From positions 25,565,681 through 25,629,680 of the forward strand of contig NC_088786.1 of assembly GCF_949628265.1 (NCBI RefSeq): DNA of 64,000 nucleotides. The letters run 5' to 3'. Every line of letters begins with the position of its first letter. Position 1 is the stretch's first letter. The notes beneath the pieces are model-generated. The model searched no databases, was not told the origin of the DNA, and saw only the letters and a list, made by a program, of their open reading frames with translations. This DNA comes from Cloeon dipterum (Eukaryota > Arthropoda > Insecta > Ephemeroptera > Baetidae). The position numbers and the translations under genes are program-made. Positions 11,001 to 22,900 of this stretch are shown here, one piece after another.

Positions 11001-14000
11001 ATGGCCCAACTGAATCGCATTTCATCCCAAGAAGATTATTTTGAGGTAACAATGCATGTAAATTGTCGAATGGAATTTATTTATATAAATTTTTAATTAA
11101 ATTTGTGTGAAAAATGTTGTCAGCGGAAAAACAGATTTATATTTTTCGTGTAAATTTAAAAAAATGAATTTAATACCACTTTTTATACATTTTCATGATA
11201 TAGATATACTTATTTTTATCTTTATGTATTTGTTTTTCTCAGATAAGTCCTGTTCACAAAATACGATCTGGACCAGCAAAGTTAATCAATGATGAGAAAG
11301 AAGAGAAGGCAGAGCTAGTTTTAAAGCCATTTGCTGCAAAACCAAGACTTGTGTTCAAGGGCGTTAAAGTTGGCAACACATGCTCTCAAAACCTTCTAAT
11401 CACCAACCCTGATCCTGCTGATGTTTACGTAAACTTTGATTATTTTTAAGTCACTAATAATGACTAATTAAATGAATGAAATTCTCAGGTCGATATTGTT
11501 CTACCAAAATGCAATTTACAAACAGCGTCATGCCGATTTGTTGTTCCTGCCAAGAGCTCAGTGGATGTCGACCTTACATGGTGTCCCCAGGAGCAGGGGA
11601 CCTTTTCAGAATCAATCCAGATCAAAGATAGCAAGGGTCGGCGTGGCACTGTCTCATTGTCTTTGGAAGCCATCGTTGCGAAGCCTTTGAGAGTAGTTGT
11701 TAAATTTGTATCTTGCTACCATACCATTAACTTTGTATTACTTTGTAAAGGGACCAAAAAAGGCAGCTGCTCGAGTGGCTGTCAAAGCAGCTCCAATGGT
11801 GAAGTCAAGACTTACCAAAACCGCACCTACAGCAAAAGCAAAGCCAGCTTGGCATGATCCAGTGCCTCCCAGGTCACCAAGACAAGTGCTGAAACCAGTT
11901 CCAACCCAATCTATCCAACCATCATGGTCTACTTGTAAAGATGAAGTGCCCTTGGTAAGTTGTTTCCTCCTAGCTAGGAGCTGTGATTAATTGTTTTCGC
12001 TATTTCAGAAAATTGATGATGACACTCCACTGCGCAGAGAAACCTTCATCGTGTGTGGTAAAGAAAATGATGGCTCTCCTGCCTTGCCCAAAACTGCTGG
12101 TAAAGGAGATATATCTGCTGACAGCTTAGAGCCAACACCCAAATTAACAAAACAGTCTGCAAGAAGACAAAGAACATTCAACAATACACCTGCTAGATTG
12201 AACGACATCCTCAAGGAATTCACACTGAGCCCTCTAGTAACCAATGCGGTTGTTGCGCAGGACAACTCCGTCTTGGAGACTCAAACTGCCTTTGCGACAA
12301 ACCTGACTTCCATTTGCGAAATCGAAACTCCTTCCTTTGATGCCAGGCGCTGTTCCACCGCATTCAAGGAACTTACAGACAATCCTATTAGGAAGCCCAG
12401 AGGAGTCTCACCAAGGGAACTGTTTCATGCTGACATGCATCCTGATGTGTCAGATGATCGCCTGAGCAGTGCTACTTACATCGCTGACCGCAGAGACAGC
12501 AACGAGACCTACATTGCCGATAGACGAGCCAGCAATGAGACTTACGTGGCTGAAAAGAGGCTCAGCTCTGACACATACGTCCTTTCCAACTCACATAGCT
12601 TTGAAGCTGCCTCAGGAGATTCAACTGTACTCCAGAACGCGATTAGTTCTCCGGGCCACAGAACTTTTACTCCGGTTTTACCTGATGTGCTGGAAGATAT
12701 TACTGAGGAAACAACCCAAAGGTCTGAATGCGTGGAAAAGCCCATTATTGATATTCTGCCTCAAGAGGAAATATCTGGCATTGTATTGCAAAATTTCTTG
12801 GATGACACAATTTCAGTCGAAGCTCTCCCCAGAACTCCTGTAGCCAAGGAAAGAGATGATCCAGATCCATCACAGACTTTTTCTGCAAAGAAAAAGAGAA
12901 AGTTTAGTGGATTCGACTTCGATTCCATTCAGTTTACTCCACTTCGCAAAGATGAAAGCGAAAGCGGCCGCAGATACAACTTGCGTTCAGCTGGGAAGAT
13001 AGTGACTGCTGAAGAAACCCAAACTTTGGTAGCAGTCACTACGGACATGTCACCACCAAAGAAATACAAGCTGCTAGAGGAGACTCAAACCTTGGCCCCA
13101 GTTTCCATTGATATTTCTCCTCCCAAGAAGTTTAAACTGCCGGCTCCAATGCCAAGTGAGAAATTCATCAATGAGACGTACACTAAAAGTAAGCTTTTTC
13201 GTCATACTAATACTTTCTACTAATATTTTGTTTCAGAAATGGAAAAGGTGGACAAAACCTATGTCCTCATGCCCACCCAGAGTGGAGTATTTGTGCCCTA
13301 TGGAACAAAGAAACTCACTTTGCAGAGGCCAGCCGCAGAAGTCCCTGAGGAGCAAGACGAGAAACTTGATTTTCCAATAAACAACAAAGTAGATGATATC
13401 CTCATGGAATTTGCGATGGCAAAAATGTCGACTCCAGGCCTCCAAGAAGATCCCTTTTTCATGAATCCTCTCCTAAATGACGCCATTATAGAAAAGTATG
13501 ACATGGACTTTAAAAAATGGCTCAACTCGGTTCTGACTCCACCTGAGGAGCTTGAGTCGTCTGATGCCATTCAGGTGAATGCTGCTGAACTCTGGAACCG
13601 CAGCACCAAATCTTTGGAAACCAATCTAGCGCCTACAAAGGAAATGGTCTCATCTAAATACCTCTCTGTCAAGGTAAAGTTTTCAGCAAGATTTTAATTT
13701 ATTTTAGCATTAAATTAATTCATTTTGCGATTTGCAGTCACGTTTAGATCAGTTGAGGCATGCTGCGAGCAACCTTTTCAACAAAGAAGCAATGAAGACA
13801 GTACTTTGCTGTGTAAATTCCAGAGTTGATAATGGAAAACTTAAAATTCGAACAGATAAAGCTCTACACATAGATCAAGGTTGCTTTGAAAGTTAAATAT
13901 GCTACAATAAAGATTAAAATCGTTGTTCTTAGGTTTGAAGCATGGAATTCTTGGACTCTTCATGAGCTACAATCCACTATGGCTGAGAATTGGTTTGGAA

Positions 14001-17000
14001 ACCGTTTGCGGAACATTGATTCCAATGAGAAACAACACTGATGTACAAACCCTTTCCTATTATATTATCTCAAGGTCTGAATGAATTTTTTGCAGGATAA
14101 ATAGTTAAATTGAATTTTTATTTGTAGGATTCTTGCTCCAGAGGCTGTGGTGGGAAAGTCTCATCTCTTGCTTAATAAAGAGTGCAAAGAAAAATACAAC
14201 AAGTTTGTCGCCAAGAAATTCCTGATGCTTGTGTATTTCTTGGACTGTGCCAAAATGAGCAAGATGATTCGACATGACCCTTGTCTCTTTCTGAAAAATT
14301 CAAAAATCAAGGTAACCATTCAACAGCATTGTCTCAATTTCATATTAATTTTACCTCTGGAATCCAGACCAGCAAGGAGATGCTCATCACTTTCTCACGT
14401 ATGGTGCTAGCTGGTGAGGGAGATATTACCAAGCATCTGGGTTACATGGGATACAAAGTGTCCTATGACCAAGGCTACCTGGATGAATTCAACTACTCAG
14501 TAAAACACATGGGTGTTGATTTGAGAGATGGTGTCCGTATTACGTAAGTTGTTTATTCGCTCTTTGGCAGTTCATGCTTACTTCCCCATCAGACGAGTGG
14601 TGGAATTGGTCACCGGATCCACTGGTTTGAGTGTGCATTTGAGAGTACCCGCAATATCTCGCCTTCAAAAGATTCACAATGTTGGTGTTGCTTTGAAGTG
14701 CCTTGAAGACAAAGGTTTCACAGTAAAGAACTTGACAGCTACTGACATTGTCATGGGACACAGAGAGAAGACACTGTCGCTAATTTGGCAAATCATTCAC
14801 AACTTCCAGGTATAAGTTTGCTATATTTATATTAAATGTTTTAAGCGAAATTATATTTTCTTCAAGGTTCCAAGATTCAACAAGGCGGCCAGAGTGATTC
14901 AAAGTTGGTGGATCCGTCCTTCTTTGAGGACTGTCGTGGAGCGCAGGATCAACAAAAAGAAAATCCTTAAAGCCACGATTGTTTTCCAGAAGTACACAAG
15001 AGGTTTCCTCTGCCGCAAAAACATTGCCAAACTGGCTGCTCAACTGAAGGAAGAAAAGCTGCAGACCGCAAGTGCTGTGGTCATACAGCGAGCTTGCCGG
15101 CGGTTTTTTCTGAAGCGGCGGGTAGCCGCCTTTGCTCAGCACTACAGAGAAAATGAGGCTGCCCGCACCATCCAATCTTGGATCAGAGTTTGTCAAGCAA
15201 AAGCACTGTTGCAACAGTTAAGAACCGAGGCCGCCATCAAGCAAGCTGCACTGCGAGAAATTGCTGCCCTCAATATTCAATCCCACTTTAGAAGATACCT
15301 TGCCCAGAGACAACTTAAGCTGCTGAGGGCCGACCATATGAAACGAGTTGTAGCAGCTACCAAGATCCAGTGTTTCTGGAGGCGCTGTACTGCTCAGCGG
15401 ACGACTGAGTTGCTAAAGGAGCAGCTAATGCAGCGAAATCATGCAGCAACAGTCTTGCAAAATTATTGGCGTATGAAGAGGGCTAGAGAGGTGCTTGGCG
15501 CTTTGAGAACAGCGCGGCTCCATAAGTTGACCCTGGCAGCGTGCACCGTGCAGAGGGCTTGGCGCTGCTTCTTAGCTCGGAAGCAGCTTCAATTGCTGCG
15601 CGAGGAAAACGAGCAGAAACGAAATCAGGCTGCAACATTGATTCAGATGGCATGGAAAGGGTTTGTCGCCAGGAAAACATTGCGCCTTCTGGCTGAGCGA
15701 AAACAAGCCGCAATCGTGATTCAATGTGCTTGGAGACAGCAATTGGCCATGCGAAAGCTGGAATTTCTGAAAATCCAGGAGTTGAATCGAAAGAGGTATG
15801 AAGCCAGCGTCACGATCCAATGTGCTTGGAGATGCTTCAAATCTAAGCAAGTGCTGGGTAAGTTTTTCTCATTGGGATTGACCGCTACAATATTGATTAA
15901 TTTCAGCTCACCTGCTGGAGAAAGATCTTGCTAAGAAAAATTGGTCTGCCATTAAAATTCAGTGCTTGTGGAGAAGCTGGGTGGCTCGCAAGGAATTAGA
16001 CAAACTGAAGTTGGCCCACCATCAAAGAAGAGAAGCAGCATGCCTGGTTCTGCAATGCGCTTGGAGAGTGCTCGTTGCGCGCAGGATTTTGCTCCAGTTG
16101 AAGAAAGAGGCGGCTGCAGTCAAAATTCAGTGCTCGTGGAGATGTTACGAAGCACGGAAAACCTTGCAGAAGTTAAAGGAAGCCGCTGCATTGGAAAGAG
16201 CTAACGCTGCCGCTATAAAAATCCAGTCTGCTTGGAGATGTTGCTTAGCACGGCAAATGCTTGGTATTTTAATTGGATTATTTTAATCTCCATAATAGCT
16301 CATTCTAATTTTCAGCACACCTGGTAGAGGAGGAGCAAATGAGAAGGAATAGATCTGCAACTGTGATTCAGACAGCCTGGAGAGGAAAGGTTGCCAGGAA
16401 GCAACTTGCTTCACTGAAACAAGAACTGGAATTGAAGAGAAACTCTGCAGCGATAACCATACAATGTGCCTGGAGGAGCTACATTGCTAAGAGATTGCTG
16501 GGTAATTCACAAACATATTTTTGACCTTGGGCAGTGTTTCGATATTTTTACATCCATAGTTCTATTGATGGAGGAGGATCGCAAGAAGAAATATAGAGCT
16601 GCAACTGTTATCCAGACTGCGTGGAGGTCAAAAGTTGCCAGAACTCTGCTTTGGAGATTGAAGGAAAATAAGAGATTTCACGCAGCTTCTACCATTCAGT
16701 GTGCTTGGAGATGTTATGTGGCCAGAAAACTGTTGGGTATGTCATAAAAGAAATCATTATGCCTCTAACTTACTGTCCACTCTAGCTCATCTGATTGAAG
16801 AAAACACCAAGCAGCGAAACAGGGCTGCGACTTTAATTCAGACTGCTTGGAGAGGAAAAGTTGCCCGCGCTCAGCTTCAACATTTGAAAGCTGACTGGGA
16901 AGAAAGGAAAAACGCGGCAGCAACTCACATCCAGACCACGTGGAGATGCTTCATGGCCAGGCAAGAGCTCTGTCGTCTTCGAAAAGAAGAGAATGACAGA

Positions 17001-19283
17001 AGGAAAAGGGCCGCCCTTCGAATCCAGTGTTTCTGGAGGCGCACTTTGGCCAAGAGAACACTTTCTGATTTGAGAGCACGTCGCGTGGTTAAAATCAACA
17101 AAGCAGCTCTTGTGATTCAAAAACTCTGGAGAGGACATGCAACAAGAAAAATCATCAGACAGCAGCAGCATGAAAAGCAATCAAACGCTGCCCTCAGAAT
17201 TCAAATGGCTTGGAGGAGTTATTCTGCTCGGAATCAGCTGGCTCATTTGAGGGAGGAACGATTCCAGCATAGAACGCATGCTGCAAACACGATTCAGCGC
17301 AGCTGGAGGAGGTTTGCGGCCCAGCGACAGCTGCACTCATTGAAACTCCACAGGGACAACTCAGCAGCTCTGAGAATCCAGCTCTGCTGGAGAAGCTACC
17401 TTGCAAGAAATGCACTCAAACAACTGAGGGAAGAGAAAATAGCGCTAACCAACAAGTCTGCAACTACCATTCAATGTGCCTGGCGGTGTTTCCTTGCTAG
17501 AAGGACCCTGGCTCAACTGAAAGAGGACCAAATCCGTAGGGAGAACAGGGCGGCAATCATCATTCAGTGCAATTGGCGGTGCCACATGGCAAAGCTGGTG
17601 TTGTTGGATTTGAAGCAGAAGTTGGAAGAAAAGAAGAACGCTGCTGCCATTAGAATTCAGTGTGCCTTCCGCTGCTACTCTGCCAGGAAGACACTGGTCA
17701 TGCTCAAGCAACAGAACTTCCAGAAACTTGAGGCAGCAGTCATAAAAATTCAATGTCTAGTGAGGCGACTGAGGTCTGTGCGTCTCTTGCGTCAACTCCG
17801 CCAAGATCGTTTTGCAAGAAGAACACACGCTGCTGTTGTCATTCAGAAGATTTTCAGAGGACAGTTGGCTCGTCGGCGTGTCGCTCAAATGAAAGAGAAT
17901 ATCATCAGAAAGCAGACTTTTGAGTTGCAGAACAAGGCTGCGCTAAGGCTGCAGACATTCTTCCGCATGCTGTTGTGGCGAAAAGCTGTTGCAACCATGC
18001 GATTCGTGCAAACTGAGTTGCTTGGCGTCGAGACTGAGTTGCAGCTGTGGCGCAGAATTCTCTTGAGTGATAACGCTTCCCTGCTGAGTTTCAAGATTCT
18101 TCTCTCTGTCCTTCGAAGCCAACATGCGCTCAGAATGGTGAGGCAGTTTGGAACTATTAACTTGCTTAAAGTTAATTTTTACCTTTATTTCAGAAACACC
18201 ACATCAGCGCCAGGTTTATACAGCAGAAGTGGAGGCAGTACTTCAACATGAAACTGAGTTCTGCCACTAAAATCCAGGTAGTTTATAATATATATATCAA
18301 AAAATACTACGCATCGCTTTATCTATGCGAACATAATGTTTTGATTTTGAAACTAAAATTTCAGGCTCTTTGGCGAGGATACAAATGTCGCAAAAATATT
18401 AGACAAGCTGCTACAACAAAGAAAGCTGTGGTCATTACTGATCATCAGGCAAATCAAGATATCAAGCTTGACAAAAATGTTGCGTCAAAGCTTGTAATAA
18501 AGTGTGACCAAATCAAGGAGGCCAGCAAGAATGTGACCGAGGAGCAGACTGTGGGCTACAAAATCTTGCACGCCCTTAAAAACTGGCAGAAAACATTTGA
18601 TTTTGAAATTGGGGCTTACACTCTCTTCAGTAAGCTATTATCCATTTCCGATGTGCAACATTTTTATGATTAATCTTGCAGACCGGTGCCTTGATGCGTC
18701 AGAAGCATTAGTCCTGCCGATTCTTCCTGGAATTCCAATCATTGTAGATGGATTCCAATGCAACAATCGCTCTGTGCCTGCCATGAATTTGGCCATCCAA
18801 GCGTCCGAAATTCTACTTAGTGTTGCCAAGCACCCAGAAGCTTTGACCCACTTACAACAGGTTTGTGCATGTTGCTAGCAAAAATGAATTTATAATTCAA
18901 TCTGGTTGATCATTCAGATTCCCAAGTTCATCCCTGCTGTCCTGTTTAATTTGCATATTTCGGCCTCTGCCAATGAGAAGTTATTCTTGAATTGCTGTAC
19001 CATTCTATGGGTTCTTGCACACAACCATGAAATGAAGCAGGTAATAATTTTGTTCTATGTCATTTCATCTTGTCTAAATAAAATTCTGCAGGCAATCCTT
19101 GCGCTGCCCAATCTTGCCTTCAAGCTGACTTCAATCAAGCCTAAGGTTGTAAAGGCTGCAACCAGGCATGCTGTGAAGGACATGCAGATGCCCAGCTTGA
19201 AAATGCACAAGAACCCAAGAAGTTTCACAAACAAGCAGCACGCTTTTCAATCCGTGCTGAAGAAATTACAGTTGAAGCTTTAA
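11001..19283 (+). CDS. asp: Abnormal spindle (ASPM orthologue)
   Basis: Microtubule minus-end and spindle-pole protein that acts with calmodulin in mitosis. There are 21 exons: 11001-11045, 11243-11428, 11489-11707, 11751-11954, 12009-13188, 13237-13673, 13738-13879, 13933-14074, 14128-14311, 14368-14543, 14593-14809, 14867-15857, 15907-16263, 16316-16501, 16560-16736, 16786-18137, 18194-18277, 18365-18629, 18682-18860, 18918-19040, 19092-19283 (7038 nt, about 2345 aa). Order of domains: an N-terminal ASH/Hydin-type beta domain (from 11300); a basic, Ser/Thr-rich region with two internal repeats (12465-13142); a calponin-homology region (about 14128-14809, with LVYFLDCAK and GHREKTLSLIWQIIHNFQV); about 34 IQ motifs of the type IQ.AWR...AR (14880-18400); and an Armadillo-like C-terminal region. 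The start ATG has context AAAACCATGG. Confidence 0.95.
12465..12590 (+). repeat. 33-nt tandem repeat in asp (TY[IV]A-[DE]RR units)
   Basis: Threonine-tyrosine pairs recur at exactly 33-nt steps (Thr codons at 12474, 12507, 12540, 12573). They encode 11-aa units of the form S-x-x-T-Y-[IV]-A-[DE]-[RK]-R. The first two units are almost identical, the third carries substitutions, and the fourth is degenerate. Confidence 0.85.
13011..13142 (+). repeat. 66-nt tandem duplication in asp carrying SPPKK sites
   Basis: Two 22-codon copies start at 13011 and 13077. Both have the layout EETQTL...D[MI]SPPKK[YF]KL. SPPK is a full CDK consensus (S/T-P-x-K/R), so the duplication doubles a probable mitotic phosphorylation site. 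Confidence 0.85.
14867..18400 (+). repeat. IQ-motif array of asp with tandemly duplicated exons
   Basis: About 34 calmodulin-binding-type IQ motifs follow the CH region. Four successive exon ends (15857, 16263, 16501, 16736) all stop after one base of the glycine codon in [VML]LG, so the introns are all phase 1. The exons starting at 15907, 16316 and 16786 begin with a conserved AHL[LVI]E block; the one at 16560 begins with the related VLLMEE. Exons 16316-16501 and 16560-16736 each carry one pair of IQ motifs, as expected for whole-exon duplication. Confidence 0.85.
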
Positions 19284-19987
19284 TCTAATACTAATCAACT
19301 CTTTGAATATTACTGCTAGACCTGTGTCTTTAATGATAATGTTTTTTAAATGCTCAGATATATAATAACACAATAGATTATTCAGTCAAAAGGATTTTAT
19401 TCATGATTCCTAGTCCTAGTAAATAACAACCTATTTTTTCCTCTAAATATTGCGTAGTGCGTGCTATTTAAGCTTGATATTTTAAGGTTAAAAATTACAA
19501 CATCTATACTTTGCATTAAAATAATGCTAATTTTCCTACTGGCAACCCAGCAGAATTGTCAATGCATCAGAAAAATGGCTTGAAACTCATTTGATTAATG
19601 TGGTACATGATTTTCTCTAGAATGCCCAAAATGCTGTTACAATGACAAGATAGAATTTTTCACAGCAACATCTATTAGTTTTTCTGCAGGGTAAAACTGT
19701 TTTGGAATTTTTAGGTGTGAGATTATGACATTTCAGTAAACAGGGAAAAAATTCACTAATTCCATGCAAAGTATAGTTTGTAGGAAAACTTATGTCCAGG
19801 CCACCCATGACTCCTCCAAAAGACCCTATGCTCAGATAGAGGGATCTTTTGAAAATAATTAGTCAAAAAGTGACCTAAGCCGAAGTGGCAAACTTGGCAT
19901 GATTGCAGCGATGTGTCAATTGACCAATAAGTCAAGTCAACAGCTTGCTGTTCATTAGTGTACACACAAAAACAATATGTAAAATAT
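19284..19987. other. Convergent 3' flank of asp and loqs
   Basis: This holds the short asp 3' UTR and the loqs 3' UTR of roughly 590 nt. The best minus-strand AATAAA is at 19396-19401, near the asp end. asp has no canonical hexamer close to its stop; ATTAAA at 19515-19520 would make the two transcripts overlap tail to tail. I see no coding region. Confidence 0.6.
19396..19401 (-). terminator. Poly(A) signal AATAAA for loqs (long isoform)
   Basis: Minus-strand AATAAA about 590 nt past the long-isoform stop codon (19988-19990) and only about 110 nt past the asp stop on the other strand. Confidence 0.55.
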
Positions 19988-22900
19988 TCATTTTTTAGTC
20001 ATGATCTTCAGATATTCGAGCGCATTGCGGGCAGCAGCAGCCTGTGCATCCTTCTGAGTTGGTCCTGATCCATAGCAGACAGCGACAGGCAGGGTTGACA
20101 GTTGAACCAAGCACTGGACTGCTCCTGATAAGAACAACACCAAATATTAACAGGTTAATTTTACATAGAGTATACAAGTTAAAATTTCAGCAAAAGCGAA
20201 CTTTCACTATTTTATTGGAGGTCAAACTAGGGGATTAATTTATGGATGAAATATTTGAGCGTTCCTCATTAAAAGATTGTCGTTTCTTTTACGACTGATT
20301 AAATGGGAAAATGTCTCAATCTTGAAAATAGAAATATTGGCAATAATAGAATAAAAAACTGAATGACCCAAGTGTAGTGTTCAATGGCTTACCTGATTTG
20401 GCCTTCTCCTCTACGTCCACAAAGGTGACTTCAAACTGTTGCTCGTGGGATATCTCTTGGAGAAACTTAACGTAGTTAAAGTTTGCATCGCTGGCAAGAG
20501 GTGTGCTCTGGATGAAAAAGGATAAATCATTATTCACTGAGTGCCTCAAAACAACTAACAACCTGAAGTTCATTCAGTTTTGCGCCTGAAGATGATTTGA
20601 GAGATTTGTGAAACATGGACACCTTTTGACTATGAGGCGGAGTCAAAGTGGCAATTTTACTATCTTTTAGTTCAGCATAGTGGGAGCCTGAAGAGGATCT
20701 TTGGGCAATCTAAAACACACAACACACCACTTTTAAGACGCGTAAAAGCAAGCACTCCAAAAACAAATAAATAAGAGGGTAGACCACCAATTCTCTTCCC
20801 CAGAACCACATAAATTTGAACTAAGAGATAGCGCTTGTTTAATTTACAGAGATTTCAGACACGTAATTTATTCATTAATGGGCTACAGAGCATGATTGTC
20901 ATGTTGGCAAGATAACAGGGTTTCTTGGGGTTTATTCACACGATTTAAATCTTTTTACAATCTTAACTACCTCGTCATCATCTTCCAAGCCAAGATTTGC
21001 ATTTGGCTGCTCAACTGGCAAGTCCTTCAACTTGAGCCACATCTTGTGGGCTGCCTGACGCTTGGCTAACTTCTTTGACTTGCCAGTTCCTGAAAGAAAA
21101 GTTAACACAGTCTTAAAAATATTAATTGTGTCAGAGGAAATACCAGTTTCAATGTTTTTGAAGACACTGCACGCTATGGTGAAGAGGCGCTCATGAGGAA
21201 GTCCTTTTTCAGACTTGAGATCGTACACTGGCGGAGGCCAGCGACGAGACATGCACATTTCCTGCAAAGTGCCGATTGGGTTTCCTGGGATTGTGTCGTC
21301 AAACGGAGACACCATCTGGCTCGTGACGTCAGGAATGTTGTTGTTGCTGGGGACTGGGCCTCCACCAGGAAGAGGATTGTCACTGATGCCGACCAGTTTG
21401 TCCAGAATAGCCTTGGCAGCAGCATGTTTGGCTTCTTTCTTGGAGCGGCCAGTGCCAACAGCTGAATCAGAAGAGTGAAACATTTTACTTCAAATTTGAA
21501 ATGTAGTATAGTTGCGGGATGGTCGGATAGGAAAAGGAAAGCACTGCCTGTTTTACTGCTAGAGATAGACTAATTTTATTTCACACTCCGCACTCTCTGA
21601 GTGCACACATTAATTAAATACCTATGTGAATACTTGGGGTATAACAAATTTGTGTATTGCAGAGACTCCATCGCCTCAATGACAATGGTTTTTTGTTTTT
21701 TATTTTGTGTTTGGTTCAAAACGAAACATTTGATTTAAACAAAATGCAAGTCGTGAATTTACTTTTTCAACATATCCCCTCAACAGTAATTGTAAACAAA
21801 AAACCCTGCATGCCACATTTTTAGGGCTTTCGATTCTATAAGTAGAACATTTATTTTTAAGAATATCATAGTCACGAAAATCTTTTCTTTAGAAGTGCTA
21901 AACCTGCTTGCGGAAATTCTAGATGTAAATTTTCTATTAATTAATAATGATGGTATTTCTGTTTCTGAAGTAATCTAACAATCAAATGGGGTTAAGCAAG
22001 GAGGGTGCATACCACCCTTCCTCTTCATTTTTGCTATCAGTGATTTTAACAAAATTTTGAAAGATTTCCCTGGAGTTAAATGTATTTTGTATGCAGACAA
22101 TACATATTATATGTACTTTTAAGTGAAAACTTAAACGATAATACTTTGTTACTGCCCAGAGTCACAGACTACTTAGCTATGAGATGTTTCAAATTAAATG
22201 AGAAGAAATGTCAAGTCATGAAATTCAGGGCCGGTGGTCACGGTTGTTACAGTAAATTAGTGTTAAGCTGGGAAAACAATAAAATTGCTTTCTCTACTTG
22301 TATTAATTATCTTGGGGTCACTTTTCAAGCGTCAGGCCTATGTTTCAGTTAACATAATATTGATAAAAGAGTGAAAGCATCAATATTTTTTGCTACGAGC
22401 AAATTTAAAAATTTGATAGACCAAAAAATTGTTTGACTTAGCCATTTCTCCTGTTGCCTCAAATTGCATTGAAGCTGTTTGGAAATACTTAACTTTAAAA
22501 GACTTAAACAATAATCAAACGTGCCAAGGCGAGATTCTTTAAGAAAGCTTTTTACGCAAGCATATCAAGTGAAGACATAACAATCTTGAAAATGAGGTTA
22601 TCACCAATTCACATTATACGTTGTTTCAGTCTAATAAATAACAGTACAAACTAGTTGTCAATTCAATATCTTAGAGTTAAAAATTTTTCATACTAAGTAT
22701 CAGTCTTAGGGAGTTTAATTTAAATTTTTACATAGGTTGAGCATAATAGATTTGAGCCTTTGACAACTAGTCCATACACACATCTTTTATACTTTGAAAT
22801 ACCAAGTAATTTCTTTAAATAACGTGTTTTAACTCACTCCAAATTTTCAGTAACTTAGTGGGGTTTAGAAAAAAAATAGACGCTGAAAAGTAAAAATTGT

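Noticed and set aside
14780..15214. 144-aa minus-strand frame opposite asp
   Set aside because: Shadow of the IQ-repeat coding region.
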